Source: Deltaproteobacteria bacterium (lineage in GTDB: Bacteria; Desulfobacterota; Syntrophia; Syntrophales; JAFGHS01). From it: 45,283 nucleotides of DNA. The position numbers and the translations under genes are program-made. The stretch lies in NCBI GenBank assembly GCA_016928025.1, contig JAFGLN010000100.1, positions 1-45,283 on the forward strand, given 5' to 3'. The notes beneath the pieces are model-generated. The model was given only the letters and a program-made list of their open reading frames with translations. It searched no databases and had not been told where the DNA came from. Shown here one piece after another: positions 7,905 to 16,239 of this stretch (position 1 is the stretch's first letter; every line of letters starts with the position of its first letter).

Positions 7905-9452
7905 TTGAATAATAACCATTCACCTTCGAACAGACGTCTCCTGCTGATCAATCCCCCGCTCGTGAAACCCAGCGAACCGCCGGCCGGACCGGCGAAGCTG
8001 GCTGGATTCCTTCATGAAAACGACGTCGATTGCCGGATTTGGGATGCCAATATCGAGGGGATCCTACACCTGCTGAATCAGCCTCAGACCGTGAAAGATA
8101 CCTGGACGGACCGGTCCTATCGCCATCGGCAAAAAAACCGGGAGCTGATCAAGCATAGGGAGCTCTACATCAATGGAGCACGATACCGGCGGGTCGTCTC
8201 CGATCTTAACCGGATTCTTCGGGTTTCGGCTCGTCATGACGGCATCATTCTGAGCCTTGCCAATTATGAGGACCGGAGGTTATCCCCGGTCAAAAGCGAC
8301 GATTTGCTGAAGGCCGCCGAGGCGCCGCAAAACAATCCTTTTTATGGTTGTTTTCAAAACCGTCTTACGGATATTCTTGACCACGAAGCGCCGAATTTGA
8401 TCGGCTTTTCCATCAATTATCTCAGCCAGGCTCTGTGTGCCTTTGCCATGATCGGTTTTCTCAGATCGAGACATCCGTCACTAAAAATTGTTCTCGGCGG
8501 CGGACTGATCACATCCTGGATGCGTCGACCCGGTTGGCGGTCGCCCTTTGCGGGACTCGTTGACGACATGGTCGCCGGCCCCGGCGAAGACGCTCTTTTA
8601 TCCCTGGCCGGAAAAACCGCTTCATCCCGGAACACCCTTCCCGATTACCGCCTCTTTCCAACGGAAGATTACTTCGCGCCGGGTTTCATTTTGCCCTACA
8701 GCGCCTCCAGCGGCTGCTACTGGCGGCGCTGCTCCTTTTGCCCCGAGAAGGCCGAAGACAATCCGTACACTACCGTATCGCCGAAAGAGGTCGTCAAAAA
8801 CCTTCGCACCCTGACGGAGCAGACCAAACCGGCGCTCATTCACCTGCTGGACAACGCCGTATCGCCGGCCCATCTTCAGGCCTTGATCGATCAGCCGCCC
8901 GGCGCACCCTGGTATGGTTTTGTCCGAATGACACCACACCTGGCGGATCCGGAATTTTGTTCAGCTCTGAAAAAATCGGGCTGCGTCATGCTGAAGATCG
9001 GTCTGGAGTCGGGCGATCAGGGGGTTCTGGATGCCCTGCAAAAAGGCATCGATCTGGATGTGGCGCGAAAGGCATTGAAATCCATCAAAAAGGCCGGGAT
9101 TGCCACCTACATTTATCTCCTCTTCGGAACACCGGCGGAATCGCTCCCGGAGGCCGGAAAAACTCTGGATTTTACGGTACGCCACATTGACGAAATCGAC
9201 TTTTTAAATCTGGCCGTCTTCAACCTGCCGGCCTACGGCCCCGATGCAGACTCGCTCCCGACATCCCCTTTCTACGAAGGAGACCTGTCCCTTTACCGCG
9301 CTTTCGAACACCCGGCAGGCTGGAATCGAGGGCAGGTCAGGCAGTTTTTGGACAAGGAATTCAAAAGACATCCCGCCATCGCGGCAATTCTGAAAAACGA
9401 TCCGCCCTTTTTCACCTCCAACCATGCCCCTTTTTTCAACTTGGAGGACTGA
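7905..9452 (+). CDS. B12-binding-type radical SAM protein
   Basis: A 515-residue protein with an N-terminal Rossmann-like region (LLLINPPLVKPSEPPAGPAKLAGFL, then IGFSINYLSQ and ALKIVLGGGLITS-like strands). This is the usual arrangement of cobalamin-binding radical SAM enzymes. The core lies at about 260-460. The [4Fe-4S] cysteines are Cys271, Cys276 and Cys279 in GCYWRRCSFC, so the spacing is CX4CX2C instead of CX3CX2C. LKIGLESGDQGVLDALQKG is the standard barrel strand after the cluster. The substrate is unknown. The start is uncertain: TTG 7905 is the first usable codon and lacks an obvious ribosome site. It stands alone between the nitronate monooxygenase and pyruvate kinase genes. Confidence 0.8.
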   Translation: MNNNHSPSNRRLLLINPPLVKPSEPPAGPAKLAGFLHENDVDCRIWDANIEGILHLLNQPQTVKDTWTDRSYRHRQKNRELIKHRELYINGARYRRVVSDLNRILRVSARHDGIILSLANYEDRRLSPVKSDDLLKAAEAPQNNPFYGCFQNRLTDILDHEAPNLIGFSINYLSQALCAFAMIGFLRSRHPSLKIVLGGGLITSWMRRPGWRSPFAGLVDDMVAGPGEDALLSLAGKTASSRNTLPDYRLFPTEDYFAPGFILPYSASSGCYWRRCSFCPEKAEDNPYTTVSPKEVVKNLRTLTEQTKPALIHLLDNAVSPAHLQALIDQPPGAPWYGFVRMTPHLADPEFCSALKKSGCVMLKIGLESGDQGVLDALQKGIDLDVARKALKSIKKAGIATYIYLLFGTPAESLPEAGKTLDFTVRHIDEIDFLNLAVFNLPAYGPDADSLPTSPFYEGDLSLYRAFEHPAGWNRGQVRQFLDKEFKRHPAIAAILKNDPPFFTSNHAPFFNLED

Positions 9453-9618
9453 GGAACCGGTAGGGCATGCCTATCTTGCATCACTGGAAAAAGTTGTTGC
9501 AATCATGCTCAAAAACCGAAATAATTCAGTCACAATATGTCACAAATGCCTCACGCAGCAGGTATGTTCCGACGGATACCGCTAACCGACGGCCGAGAGA
9601 AATTCCGATATCCAAACT
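9453..9618. other. Intergenic stretch without a recognisable gene
   Basis: No supportable ORF or structure appears between the radical SAM stop and the repeat element at 9619. Together with that element, it forms the 327-bp gap before pyk. Confidence 0.5.
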
Positions 9619-9754
9619 TGATGGTCTCTTGGTGGGAGGGGACGAAGGAGAGGGGGATTTATCATCACTTGTAATAACGCTATTTCTCACCCTCACCCCA
9701 ACCCTCTGCCCTCAAGGGAGAGGGTGATTTTCAACTTTTTTACGAGCGTGTCAA
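9619..9754. repeat. MITE-like intergenic repeat, copy A (expanded)
   Basis: The left part (9630-9660) and right end (9726-9754, GATTTTCAAC then TTTACGAG and TGTCAAA) match the reverse complement of the element at 32208-32294. The interior has about 57 extra bases, including a hairpin (TCACCCTC with GAGGGTGA, ending 9728). The left terminus is degenerate. Two copies in opposite orientation, both intergenic, indicate a small non-coding mobile or REP-type element. Confidence 0.65.
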
Positions 9755-9779
9755 ACTTGACCCCTTCGGAGAAACGAAC

Positions 9780-11183
9780 ATGCGCAAAACCAAGATTGTC
9801 TGTACCATCGGTCCGGCCAGCGGCACGGAGGCCGGCATTGAAGCTTTAATTATGAACGGCATGAACGTCGCCCGTCTGAATTTCTCCCACGGGACGTTTG
9901 GCGACCATCTCCGGAAGATCCGGATGATTCGCCGGCTATCGGCAAAGCTCAAAAGGCCGGTGGCGATCTTGCAGGACCTGCCCGGGCCCAAGATTCGTGT
10001 CGGTACCGCGCCCGAGGGCGGCCTCCAACTCGAAGTCGGGGCGGAGTTTTCCCTGACGACCCGCAAGATCAAGGGCAGGCCCGGCATCATTTCCGTCTCC
10101 TATCCCGATCTTCCCCGAGAGGTTAAAATCGGAGACCGGATTCTCCTGGCCGACGGCCTGATGGAGCTTTCTGTCATCAATAAAAGCGATACCGACATCA
10201 CCGGCAGGATCGTTGTGGGCGGCGTCCTCACTTCCCATAAGGGGATCAATCTGCCGAGCGGAACGATCCGCGCCGCTTCCGTCACATCCAAAGACCGCCA
10301 AGCACTTCTGTTCGGTCTGGAGCATAACGTCGATTTTGTGGCCGTATCGTTTGTGAAGTCGGCGGCCGATATCAAAGCCGCCAAAGAAATCATCGCGCAG
10401 AAGGGATTCATGACACCCGTCATCGCCAAGATCGAAAGACATGAAGCCCTAGGCAACATTGAATCCATTATGGCCGTCGCCGACGGCGTCATGGTAGCCC
10501 GCGGCGATCTGGGCATTGAAATCCCCCTGGAAGAAGTCCCCCTGATTCAAAAACAAATCATTCGCCTGGCCAACAAATGCGGCAAGCCGGTCATTACGGC
10601 AACCCAGATGCTTCGCTCCATGGTGAACACGCCGCGCCCCACCCGCGCGGAAGTCACCGACGTGGTCAACGCCGTCCTGGACGGAACCGACGCCGTCATG
10701 CTGTCTGAAGAAACAGCGACGGGCGACTACCCCGTTGCGGCCGTCAAATATATGGACCGCCTGACTGTGACGGCGGAGACCAAATTCCCCTACAACAAGT
10801 ATTTGCAGTTTGTTCCCGACAAAAATGTATCCGAATCGGTCGCCCATGCCTCCTGCGTATTGGCCGACCATCTCGGCGCCTCCGCCATCGTCGCCTACAC
10901 GCAATCCGGATTGACGGCCGGCCACATTTCGCGGTTCCGTCCCCGACAGCCCATCATCGCCCTGTCCCCCAATAAAGAGACCGTCAGGAAACTGGGCCTC
11001 GTTTGGGGATGCCTGCCCCACCTGATTCAAAATATCCGGGACACGGACGATGTCTTTGAAAAAGCAACCCAATCGGCTCTGGAAACCGGCGAGGTCAAGA
11101 AGGGGCAAACCATCGTCATCACCTCCGGCCATCCCATTGGCGTTATGGGCAAAACCAATATGCTCCGGGTCAAAATCGTCTAA
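9780..11183 (+). CDS. pyk: Pyruvate kinase
   Basis: A 467-residue pyruvate kinase that makes pyruvate and ATP from phosphoenolpyruvate and ADP. The N-terminal KIVCTIGPAS, substrate residues in NVARLNFSHG (29-38), catalytic Lys217 and Glu219 in VIAKIERHEA, Mg ligand Asp243 in ARGDLGIE, and the ATQML and DGTDAVMLSEETA blocks are all intact. The motif that reads GPEIR in potassium-dependent enzymes is GPKIR here (Lys71). This is a known marker of potassium-independent pyruvate kinases, so potassium independence is inferred. The C-terminal domain ends without an extra PEP-utilising domain. ATG 9780 follows a GGAG ribosome site. A heptad-repeat array separates it from the convergent brkB-like gene. 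Confidence 0.96.
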   Translation: MRKTKIVCTIGPASGTEAGIEALIMNGMNVARLNFSHGTFGDHLRKIRMIRRLSAKLKRPVAILQDLPGPKIRVGTAPEGGLQLEVGAEFSLTTRKIKGRPGIISVSYPDLPREVKIGDRILLADGLMELSVINKSDTDITGRIVVGGVLTSHKGINLPSGTIRAASVTSKDRQALLFGLEHNVDFVAVSFVKSAADIKAAKEIIAQKGFMTPVIAKIERHEALGNIESIMAVADGVMVARGDLGIEIPLEEVPLIQKQIIRLANKCGKPVITATQMLRSMVNTPRPTRAEVTDVVNAVLDGTDAVMLSEETATGDYPVAAVKYMDRLTVTAETKFPYNKYLQFVPDKNVSESVAHASCVLADHLGASAIVAYTQSGLTAGHISRFRPRQPIIALSPNKETVRKLGLVWGCLPHLIQNIRDTDDVFEKATQSALETGEVKKGQTIVITSGHPIGVMGKTNMLRVKIV

Positions 11184-11184
11184 C

Positions 11185-11296
11185 CCTTGTTCCTTGAACC
11201 TTGCTCCTTGCCCCTTGGACCTTGATCCTTGATCCTTGCCCCTTGATCCTTGATCCTTGCCCCTTGAACCTTGAACCTTGTTCCTTGAACCTTGCC
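11185..11296. repeat. (CCTTGNN)16 heptanucleotide tandem array
   Basis: Sixteen consecutive 7-bp units keep CCTTG constant while the last two bases vary (TT, AA, CT, CC, GA, AT, AT, CC, AT, AT, CC, AA, AA, TT, AA, CC). The array fills the whole space between the convergent stop codons of pyk and the BrkB-CRP gene. It has a 21-bp higher-order pattern in part (AT, AT, CC twice). Shorter tracts of the same unit occur at 1809-1836 and near 32184. Confidence 0.9.
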
Positions 11297-11297
11297 C

Positions 11298-12842
11298 CTA
11301 TTTCCTGTCGCCCATCTCCGCCCACAGACGCCAGGCCTGCTCCCGGGAAAACCCCGTAATACGATCCGCCTCCAGGGTCAAAATCTCCTGGCTGCTCAAT
11401 TCCCTTAAGATCTCCAAGATCTCCCCTTTGGTCTTGCCGGTATACTGCGCCAGTTCATCGAGGGGCTTCCGGTCTTCCGGCAAGGGCCATTCCCTGAAGA
11501 AAAAGAAAACGATCATCAGTTTGATCAGGGACTGCGTGCTTTCCTCCAAGGACGCGTTGGTATGGATGATCCTGTGGGAAAACTCCCGGAGCATAAACAG
11601 AGTCACCGCTTCATTTTGCCGCAGAAGGTTGGTAAAGGTATCGCCGCTCAAAACGGCAATGGAACTCTGTTCAATCACATGGGCCGTCGCCGTGCGCGGT
11701 TGACCGATCAACGCTGCCATCTCTCCGAAATACTGCCCCGGCCCCAACCGGGCCAGCACCTTTTTGACCCGCCCCGCCTTCTTCTCCAGCCTGATCTGAC
11801 CGACCAGAATATAATACATCTCAAGATTCGTATCCCCTTCCTGGAAGACGTCTTCTCCTTTCTCATAAATCCGGCCGAACTTGCGGAAAAGCCGCTCGTC
11901 GACCTTCAGCATGTCTTTTTTCGGCTTCAGCAAAGCCCGTTCGAGGAGAATCAGGTCTCTTCTCTGATAGGAAGAGATCAACTCGGCACAGAAAAGCAAA
12001 ATCAGAGCCACATAAAAGACCCAGAGTACCGGAATGACCACCGCGGCGAGAGATCCGAAGATAATGTCGTAACGCGTATAATTGGCAATATACCAGGCAA
12101 AGAAATGTTTCGCCAGTTCCATCAGCGCGGCAAATAGAGCGCTTCCGGCAACAGCCTCCATCCATGTAACTTTTTTTTCCGGAATGAACTTATAGACAAT
12201 GGTAAAAAAGACAACCACCATGAGATAGGGCAATAGATAGCGAAATACGGCACTCTGCGCGAGGTTGATCAGAAAGAAGCCTTCCCGGCCTAAAAAAGGG
12301 ATATTCGCCACCAGTTTTTCGATATAGGTAATGACAACGCTGGCGATTCCAATGGCCCACCACAGAGGAATCATGGCGATGGCCAGTAATTTGGAGAATA
12401 AATAATTGCGCTCCGACGGCGATCGGAAAGTGATATTCAGGGCGGTCTCGATCGTGCTGAAGATGGCGGAAGACAGCCAGATCAAACCAATGATGCCCAC
12501 CCATCCCAGGACCTGGACTTTTGTGTCGATCTGCCATAATTGCTTCATCGCATCCCCTGAAAAGGAGGGGTGAAAGTCCTGCAGCCATTCGATGATACGC
12601 CCCTGAATCTCGGGATTGGAGGTAAAAAATTGACCCGCCGCGATGAGCGACAGGATGATCAGCGGAATAATCGACAAAATGGCGTACAGCGCAATCGCCG
12701 CGGCCTGGTTGACATCCCCGTTCTTCCGATAGTTATTGAGGGCGTCCCAGAAGATGTCCCACAGCGCCGCCAGGCGCATGTGCGCGTGCTCCGTGGTTAT
12801 TTTGGATCGGCTGTGATCTTTTTTGCTATGGCTTTTGATCAT
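11298..12842 (-). CDS. YihY/BrkB membrane protein fused to a CRP-like cyclic-nucleotide module
   Basis: A 514-residue two-part protein. Residues about 25-305 are a YihY/BrkB-family membrane domain with six hydrophobic helices. They include the family's early AAAIALYAILSIIPL stretch and the late FGSLAAVVIPVLWVFYVALILLFCAEL block. Residues about 335-450 are a cyclic-nucleotide-binding domain with the phosphate-binding cassette FGEMAALIGQPRTATA, including the Arg-Thr pair that contacts cNMP. About 460-510 resemble the winged helix of CRP/FNR regulators (DELAQYTGKTKGEILEILREL). Length well above plain YihY (about 290) confirms a fusion. It may be a membrane protein gated by cAMP or c-di-GMP-like ligand, but that role is inferred. 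It is divergent from the solute-binding lipoprotein gene. Confidence 0.88.
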   Translation of the reverse strand: MIKSHSKKDHSRSKITTEHAHMRLAALWDIFWDALNNYRKNGDVNQAAAIALYAILSIIPLIILSLIAAGQFFTSNPEIQGRIIEWLQDFHPSFSGDAMKQLWQIDTKVQVLGWVGIIGLIWLSSAIFSTIETALNITFRSPSERNYLFSKLLAIAMIPLWWAIGIASVVITYIEKLVANIPFLGREGFFLINLAQSAVFRYLLPYLMVVVFFTIVYKFIPEKKVTWMEAVAGSALFAALMELAKHFFAWYIANYTRYDIIFGSLAAVVIPVLWVFYVALILLFCAELISSYQRRDLILLERALLKPKKDMLKVDERLFRKFGRIYEKGEDVFQEGDTNLEMYYILVGQIRLEKKAGRVKKVLARLGPGQYFGEMAALIGQPRTATAHVIEQSSIAVLSGDTFTNLLRQNEAVTLFMLREFSHRIIHTNASLEESTQSLIKLMIVFFFFREWPLPEDRKPLDELAQYTGKTKGEILEILRELSSQEILTLEADRITGFSREQAWRLWAEMGDRK

Positions 12843-12970
12843 GAGGTGTTTAATGTTGTATTGCTATTAATACGAAAACCATATAAATCCACCTTGAATG
12901 GGATGCTGACGATGATTTATACTACAAAAAAAATTAAGGAACTACAAAATAAACAACGGTGGCGACGACA

Positions 12971-14623
12971 ATGAAAAAACTGACGGCCAAATTCTTCCCG
13001 GCGGCCCTTCTGATGATCTTCCTGACTTTCGGCGGTTGCAGCAATCCAGAAGCGGATAAAAAGACTGATGTAAAAAACACGGCGAACGCATCCGTCCCCG
13101 CTTACGGCGACATCATCGTGGAGGGTTCCATCGGCGATGCCAGCAATCTCATTCCGATCCTTTCCTCCGACAGCACCTCTCATGCCATCGCCTCCATGGT
13201 GTTTAACGGCCTGGTCAAATACGACAAGGATTTGAATATCGCAGGTGACCTAGCCGAATCCTGGGACATCTCTCCGAACGGCCTGGTCATCACTTTTCAT
13301 CTGAGGAAAGGCGTCACGTGGCACGACGGCCGGCCCTTTACCGCCGATGATGTCCTGTATACCTACCAGGTCACCATCGACCCCAAAACGCCGACGGCCT
13401 ACGCCGGAGATTTCCTGAAGGTCAAAAAAGCCGAAGTCCTCGATCCCCATACCTTCCGGGTGACCTATGACGAGCCTTTTGCGCCGGCCCTCATGAGCTG
13501 GGGTAGCGCCGTTTTGCCCAAGCATTTGCTGACCGGAAAGGATATTCTAACATCCCCCCTGACCCGGCATCCCATCGGCACGGGGCCCTATATGTTCAAA
13601 GAATGGGTAACGGGTCAAAAGATCGTCCTCATCTCCAATCCGCACTATTTTGAAGGCCGGCCGTACATCGACGGCTACATCATGCGGATCATTCCGGATA
13701 TGGCCACCATGTTTCTCGAATTGCGCGGCAACGGCATCGACCGCATGAATCTGACGCCCCTCCAATACACCCGGCAGACCGAAACGGCCATGTTCCGCAA
13801 GCATTACAACAAATACCGTTATCTGTCTTTTTCCTACACGTACCTGGGATACAATCTGACAAACCCCCTTTTTACGGACCAACGGGTCCGGCAGGCCATT
13901 GCCCATGCCGTCAACAAAGAGGAAATCATCCAGGGGGTTCTGCTGGGATTAGGCAAAGAGGCCACCGGCCCCTACAAGCCGGGCACCTGGGCGTATAATC
14001 CGGATGTCAAAAAATATCCCCATGACCCGCAAAAAGCAAAAGAGCTGCTTGCCGAAGCGGGTTGGAAAGACACGAACGGCGACGGCATCCTGGATAAAGA
14101 CGGCCGGTCTTTTGAATTCGAAATCATCACCAATCAGGGCAACGAGGTGCGGGCAAAATGCGCCGAAATCATCCAGAAGCGTCTCGACGATGTGGGTATC
14201 AAAGTCAAAATCCGGATCCTCGAATGGGCGGCCTTCATCAACGACTTCATCAACAAGCGGAAATTCGACGCCACCATTCTCGGCTGGACCGTGCCCCTCG
14301 ACCCCGACATCTATGACGTTTGGCATTCCAGCAAGACCGGTCCGGAACAGCTAAACTTCGTCTCCTATAAAAATAAAGAAGTCGACGACCTGATCGAAAA
14401 AGGCCGAAGCACCTTTGACCGGAACGAGCGAAAGAAATACTACGACCGCGTTCAGGAGATTATCGCAGAAGAGCAACCCTACACGTTCCTGTTTGTCCCC
14501 GACGCCCTGCCCATTATCCACGGCCGCATCCGGGGCATCGAAGTCGCCCCCCTGGGCATCGGCCACAATTTCATCAAGTGGTACGTCCCCCAAGACGAAC
14601 AAAAGCTGACCATGACGAGATAA
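12971..14623 (+). CDS. ABC-type peptide/nickel solute-binding lipoprotein (family 5)
   Basis: A 550-residue extracytoplasmic solute-binding protein of the DppA/OppA/NikA type. An N-terminal lipoprotein signal (KKLTAKFFPAALLMIFLTFGGC) ends at Cys23, the likely lipidated residue. The family block with LAESWDISPNGLVITFHLRKGVTWHDGRPFTADDV and the later RVRQAIAHAVNKEEI segment are well conserved. I use ATG 12971 because it starts directly at the signal peptide. GTG 12959 would add MATT. No permease or ATPase gene follows. The protein is therefore an orphan binding component that either works with a distant transporter or acts as a chemosensory or periplasmic binding protein. Confidence 0.88.
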   Translation: MKKLTAKFFPAALLMIFLTFGGCSNPEADKKTDVKNTANASVPAYGDIIVEGSIGDASNLIPILSSDSTSHAIASMVFNGLVKYDKDLNIAGDLAESWDISPNGLVITFHLRKGVTWHDGRPFTADDVLYTYQVTIDPKTPTAYAGDFLKVKKAEVLDPHTFRVTYDEPFAPALMSWGSAVLPKHLLTGKDILTSPLTRHPIGTGPYMFKEWVTGQKIVLISNPHYFEGRPYIDGYIMRIIPDMATMFLELRGNGIDRMNLTPLQYTRQTETAMFRKHYNKYRYLSFSYTYLGYNLTNPLFTDQRVRQAIAHAVNKEEIIQGVLLGLGKEATGPYKPGTWAYNPDVKKYPHDPQKAKELLAEAGWKDTNGDGILDKDGRSFEFEIITNQGNEVRAKCAEIIQKRLDDVGIKVKIRILEWAAFINDFINKRKFDATILGWTVPLDPDIYDVWHSSKTGPEQLNFVSYKNKEVDDLIEKGRSTFDRNERKKYYDRVQEIIAEEQPYTFLFVPDALPIIHGRIRGIEVAPLGIGHNFIKWYVPQDEQKLTMTR

Positions 14624-14778
14624 ACCATAATGAAACTTGACCCGCCATAGATTCCTATGATAGTAGCAATGTAGTTTTTAAGAGCCATGCATAGCAACAT
14701 CTAACAAATATCCTCTGTTTAATTTACAAGTACACCATTGCATTTAAATAATGTCGTGATCTCACGCCGAATGAGGAA

Positions 14779-15144
14779 ATGATGATACCGTCGCGATTGG
14801 CGCTCTATGCGTTTTTCGCGGGGCGGAAACTGGCTTGCAGACAAGTTCGCGCCGGGTGCGCGGGCTGCATGGAGTGCTACCTGGACTACGAACACATCAG
14901 CGCCGCGCAGGCGGACATTACAGATCTTTACAAAAGGCTCGGCGGAACCACGGGGGCTAAAGGCATCTGTGCTCTGGAAAAAGAAGAACTGCGCTCGTAT
15001 GTCAGTAAAATCCGGCAGGACATAGCGCGGGCCTTCGGCGCGACGGCGGTTCAACAACTGGCCATCACAGCGACGGGCGAAAAACCCGACACACGCTACG
15101 GCATTGGACTGGATCGGGAAAAGATAAAACTGATTCAAAGATAA
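14779..15144 (+). CDS. Hypothetical protein with a CxxCxxC cluster
   Basis: A 121-residue protein I do not recognise. It starts MMIPSRLALYAFF. Cys20 is followed by the cluster CAGCMEC, whose spacing (CxxCxxC) could hold a metal. The middle is helical and charged (DITDLYKRLGG, then EKEELRSYVSKIRQDIARAF). ATG 14779 or the next codon follows GAGG four bases upstream, so translation is plausible. It stands alone, 155 bp after the solute-binding gene and 237 bp before the AbiE-type pair, at the left edge of a defence-related stretch. It may be cargo of the same insertion. No function can be assigned. Confidence 0.5.
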   Translation: MMIPSRLALYAFFAGRKLACRQVRAGCAGCMECYLDYEHISAAQADITDLYKRLGGTTGAKGICALEKEELRSYVSKIRQDIARAFGATAVQQLAITATGEKPDTRYGIGLDREKIKLIQR

Positions 15145-15340
15145 AGTCAATCAATACAAGCATTTATCTTGATAATCCCAATGGTTCGCAGCATGATCCG
15201 AACAAATAGACTATATATCCGATGTTGATCCGACCATTGTGCAATATGCATTTGCGTTTACTGTACCGTTTGCAGCGGCTTGAAGTTGACACCGCCTTTG
15301 AAATCGTCAAGGTTGAGCCACCGGGTTAAAACAAATTATA

Positions 15341-15368
15341 TTTACATTACAATACAAATATGTATTAT
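15341..15368 (+). promoter_or_regulatory. Promoter with palindromic operator candidate for the AbiE-type operon
   Basis: TTTACA (15341-15346) and TATTAT (15363-15368) have a 16-bp spacer. An inverted repeat AATACA-AATA-TGTATT (15351-15366) overlaps the spacer and -10 box. This position suits repression by the antitoxin's winged-helix domain. The start codon at 15382 lies only about 7 nt beyond the expected transcript start, and no ribosome site is visible. The message is probably near-leaderless. Confidence 0.55.
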
Positions 15369-15381
15369 AACGTAACCAATT

Positions 15382-16239
15382 ATGAAAACGTATCGCGATG
15401 TATACATCCGCAAGGCGGAGCTTGCTCAGTTGATCCTGCTGGATCGGCTTTATGCCCAGAAGGAAAGCCGGCATCTGATCTTTCAGGGCGGAACGGCCAT
15501 CCGCTGGTGTTTTGGGGGAAGCCGCTTTTCCGAAGACCTTGATTTCGTAACGCCAATAAATCCTGAGAAAGCCGGCAGTATCGTGCAGGCGGCTGTCCGT
15601 GGGGCGGAAAAACTCATGGTTCCTCATTTCGGCGCAGGCGAGGTCGTTTTGAACCCGAAAAAAGAGCTCGGCGACGCCTTCAAATGCTTTGTTGATTTCC
15701 GGCCTCAGACGTCGAGGGAAAAAATTTCCGTCAAGCTGGAATTTGAAGGACTTGAGGCCGGAAAGCTGCCGGACATTCATAATCATGTCATGGGCACTCT
15801 CAGCCCCGTAGCATATTTGATTGCCACAGGCGAATTCCGCATTCCCCGGCCTCACACGGTCATTGTTTCCGAAACGCCGGCGGAGATATTATCCGACAAG
15901 GTCCGCGCACTCCTGGAGCGCCGGTACTTGAAAGGTCGCGACTTTTTTGATCTTTGGCATCTTTACGCGGTCATGAAAGCGCCTGCGGACACGGCCATCG
16001 TCCAAAGAAAATTTACGCTTTATCGGGAAGCCTTCACCGCCCGGCGCTCTGCTGATTTCTTTATCAGACCGGCCGAGCCGGACAAGGCCGAGATGCTCGC
16101 GGCCATTGAGAAAGATCTTTCACGATTTTTACCGGACGAAGTGTTGTCCGTTCACCGGTCGCGCGGGTATGTGGATTTTTTGGCGGCTGCAAGAGACGTA
16201 TTTTCAGAGTTGCGGACGAAAGGAGCGCGTCTGCCATGA
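15382..16239 (+). CDS. AbiEii/AbiGii-family nucleotidyltransferase toxin
   Basis: A 285-residue nucleotidyltransferase of the AbiEii (MenT-like) family. The catalytic pattern is present: FQGGTAIRW (34-42) supplies the Gly-Gly motif, and FSEDLDF (49-55) carries the metal-binding acidic pair Asp52/Asp54. The downstream block EILSDKVRALLERRYLKGRDFFDLWHL matches the family's conserved Lys-Arg-Asp segment. Family members transfer nucleotides to tRNA or other acceptors and block growth until neutralised. Its stop overlaps the start of the next gene by 4 bp (ATGA), so the two are translationally coupled. In classical abiE operons the antitoxin gene comes first, whereas here the toxin is first. Confidence 0.85.
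   Translation: MKTYRDVYIRKAELAQLILLDRLYAQKESRHLIFQGGTAIRWCFGGSRFSEDLDFVTPINPEKAGSIVQAAVRGAEKLMVPHFGAGEVVLNPKKELGDAFKCFVDFRPQTSREKISVKLEFEGLEAGKLPDIHNHVMGTLSPVAYLIATGEFRIPRPHTVIVSETPAEILSDKVRALLERRYLKGRDFFDLWHLYAVMKAPADTAIVQRKFTLYREAFTARRSADFFIRPAEPDKAEMLAAIEKDLSRFLPDEVLSVHRSRGYVDFLAAARDVFSELRTKGARLP

Noticed and set aside
12971-14623. Complete peptide ABC transporter operon
   Set aside because: Only the binding protein is present. No permease or ATPase gene follows.
15145-15381. tRNA or attachment site as the border of the defence stretch
   Set aside because: A GGTTCG-like string near 15183 has no supporting cloverleaf, and no direct repeats flank the region.
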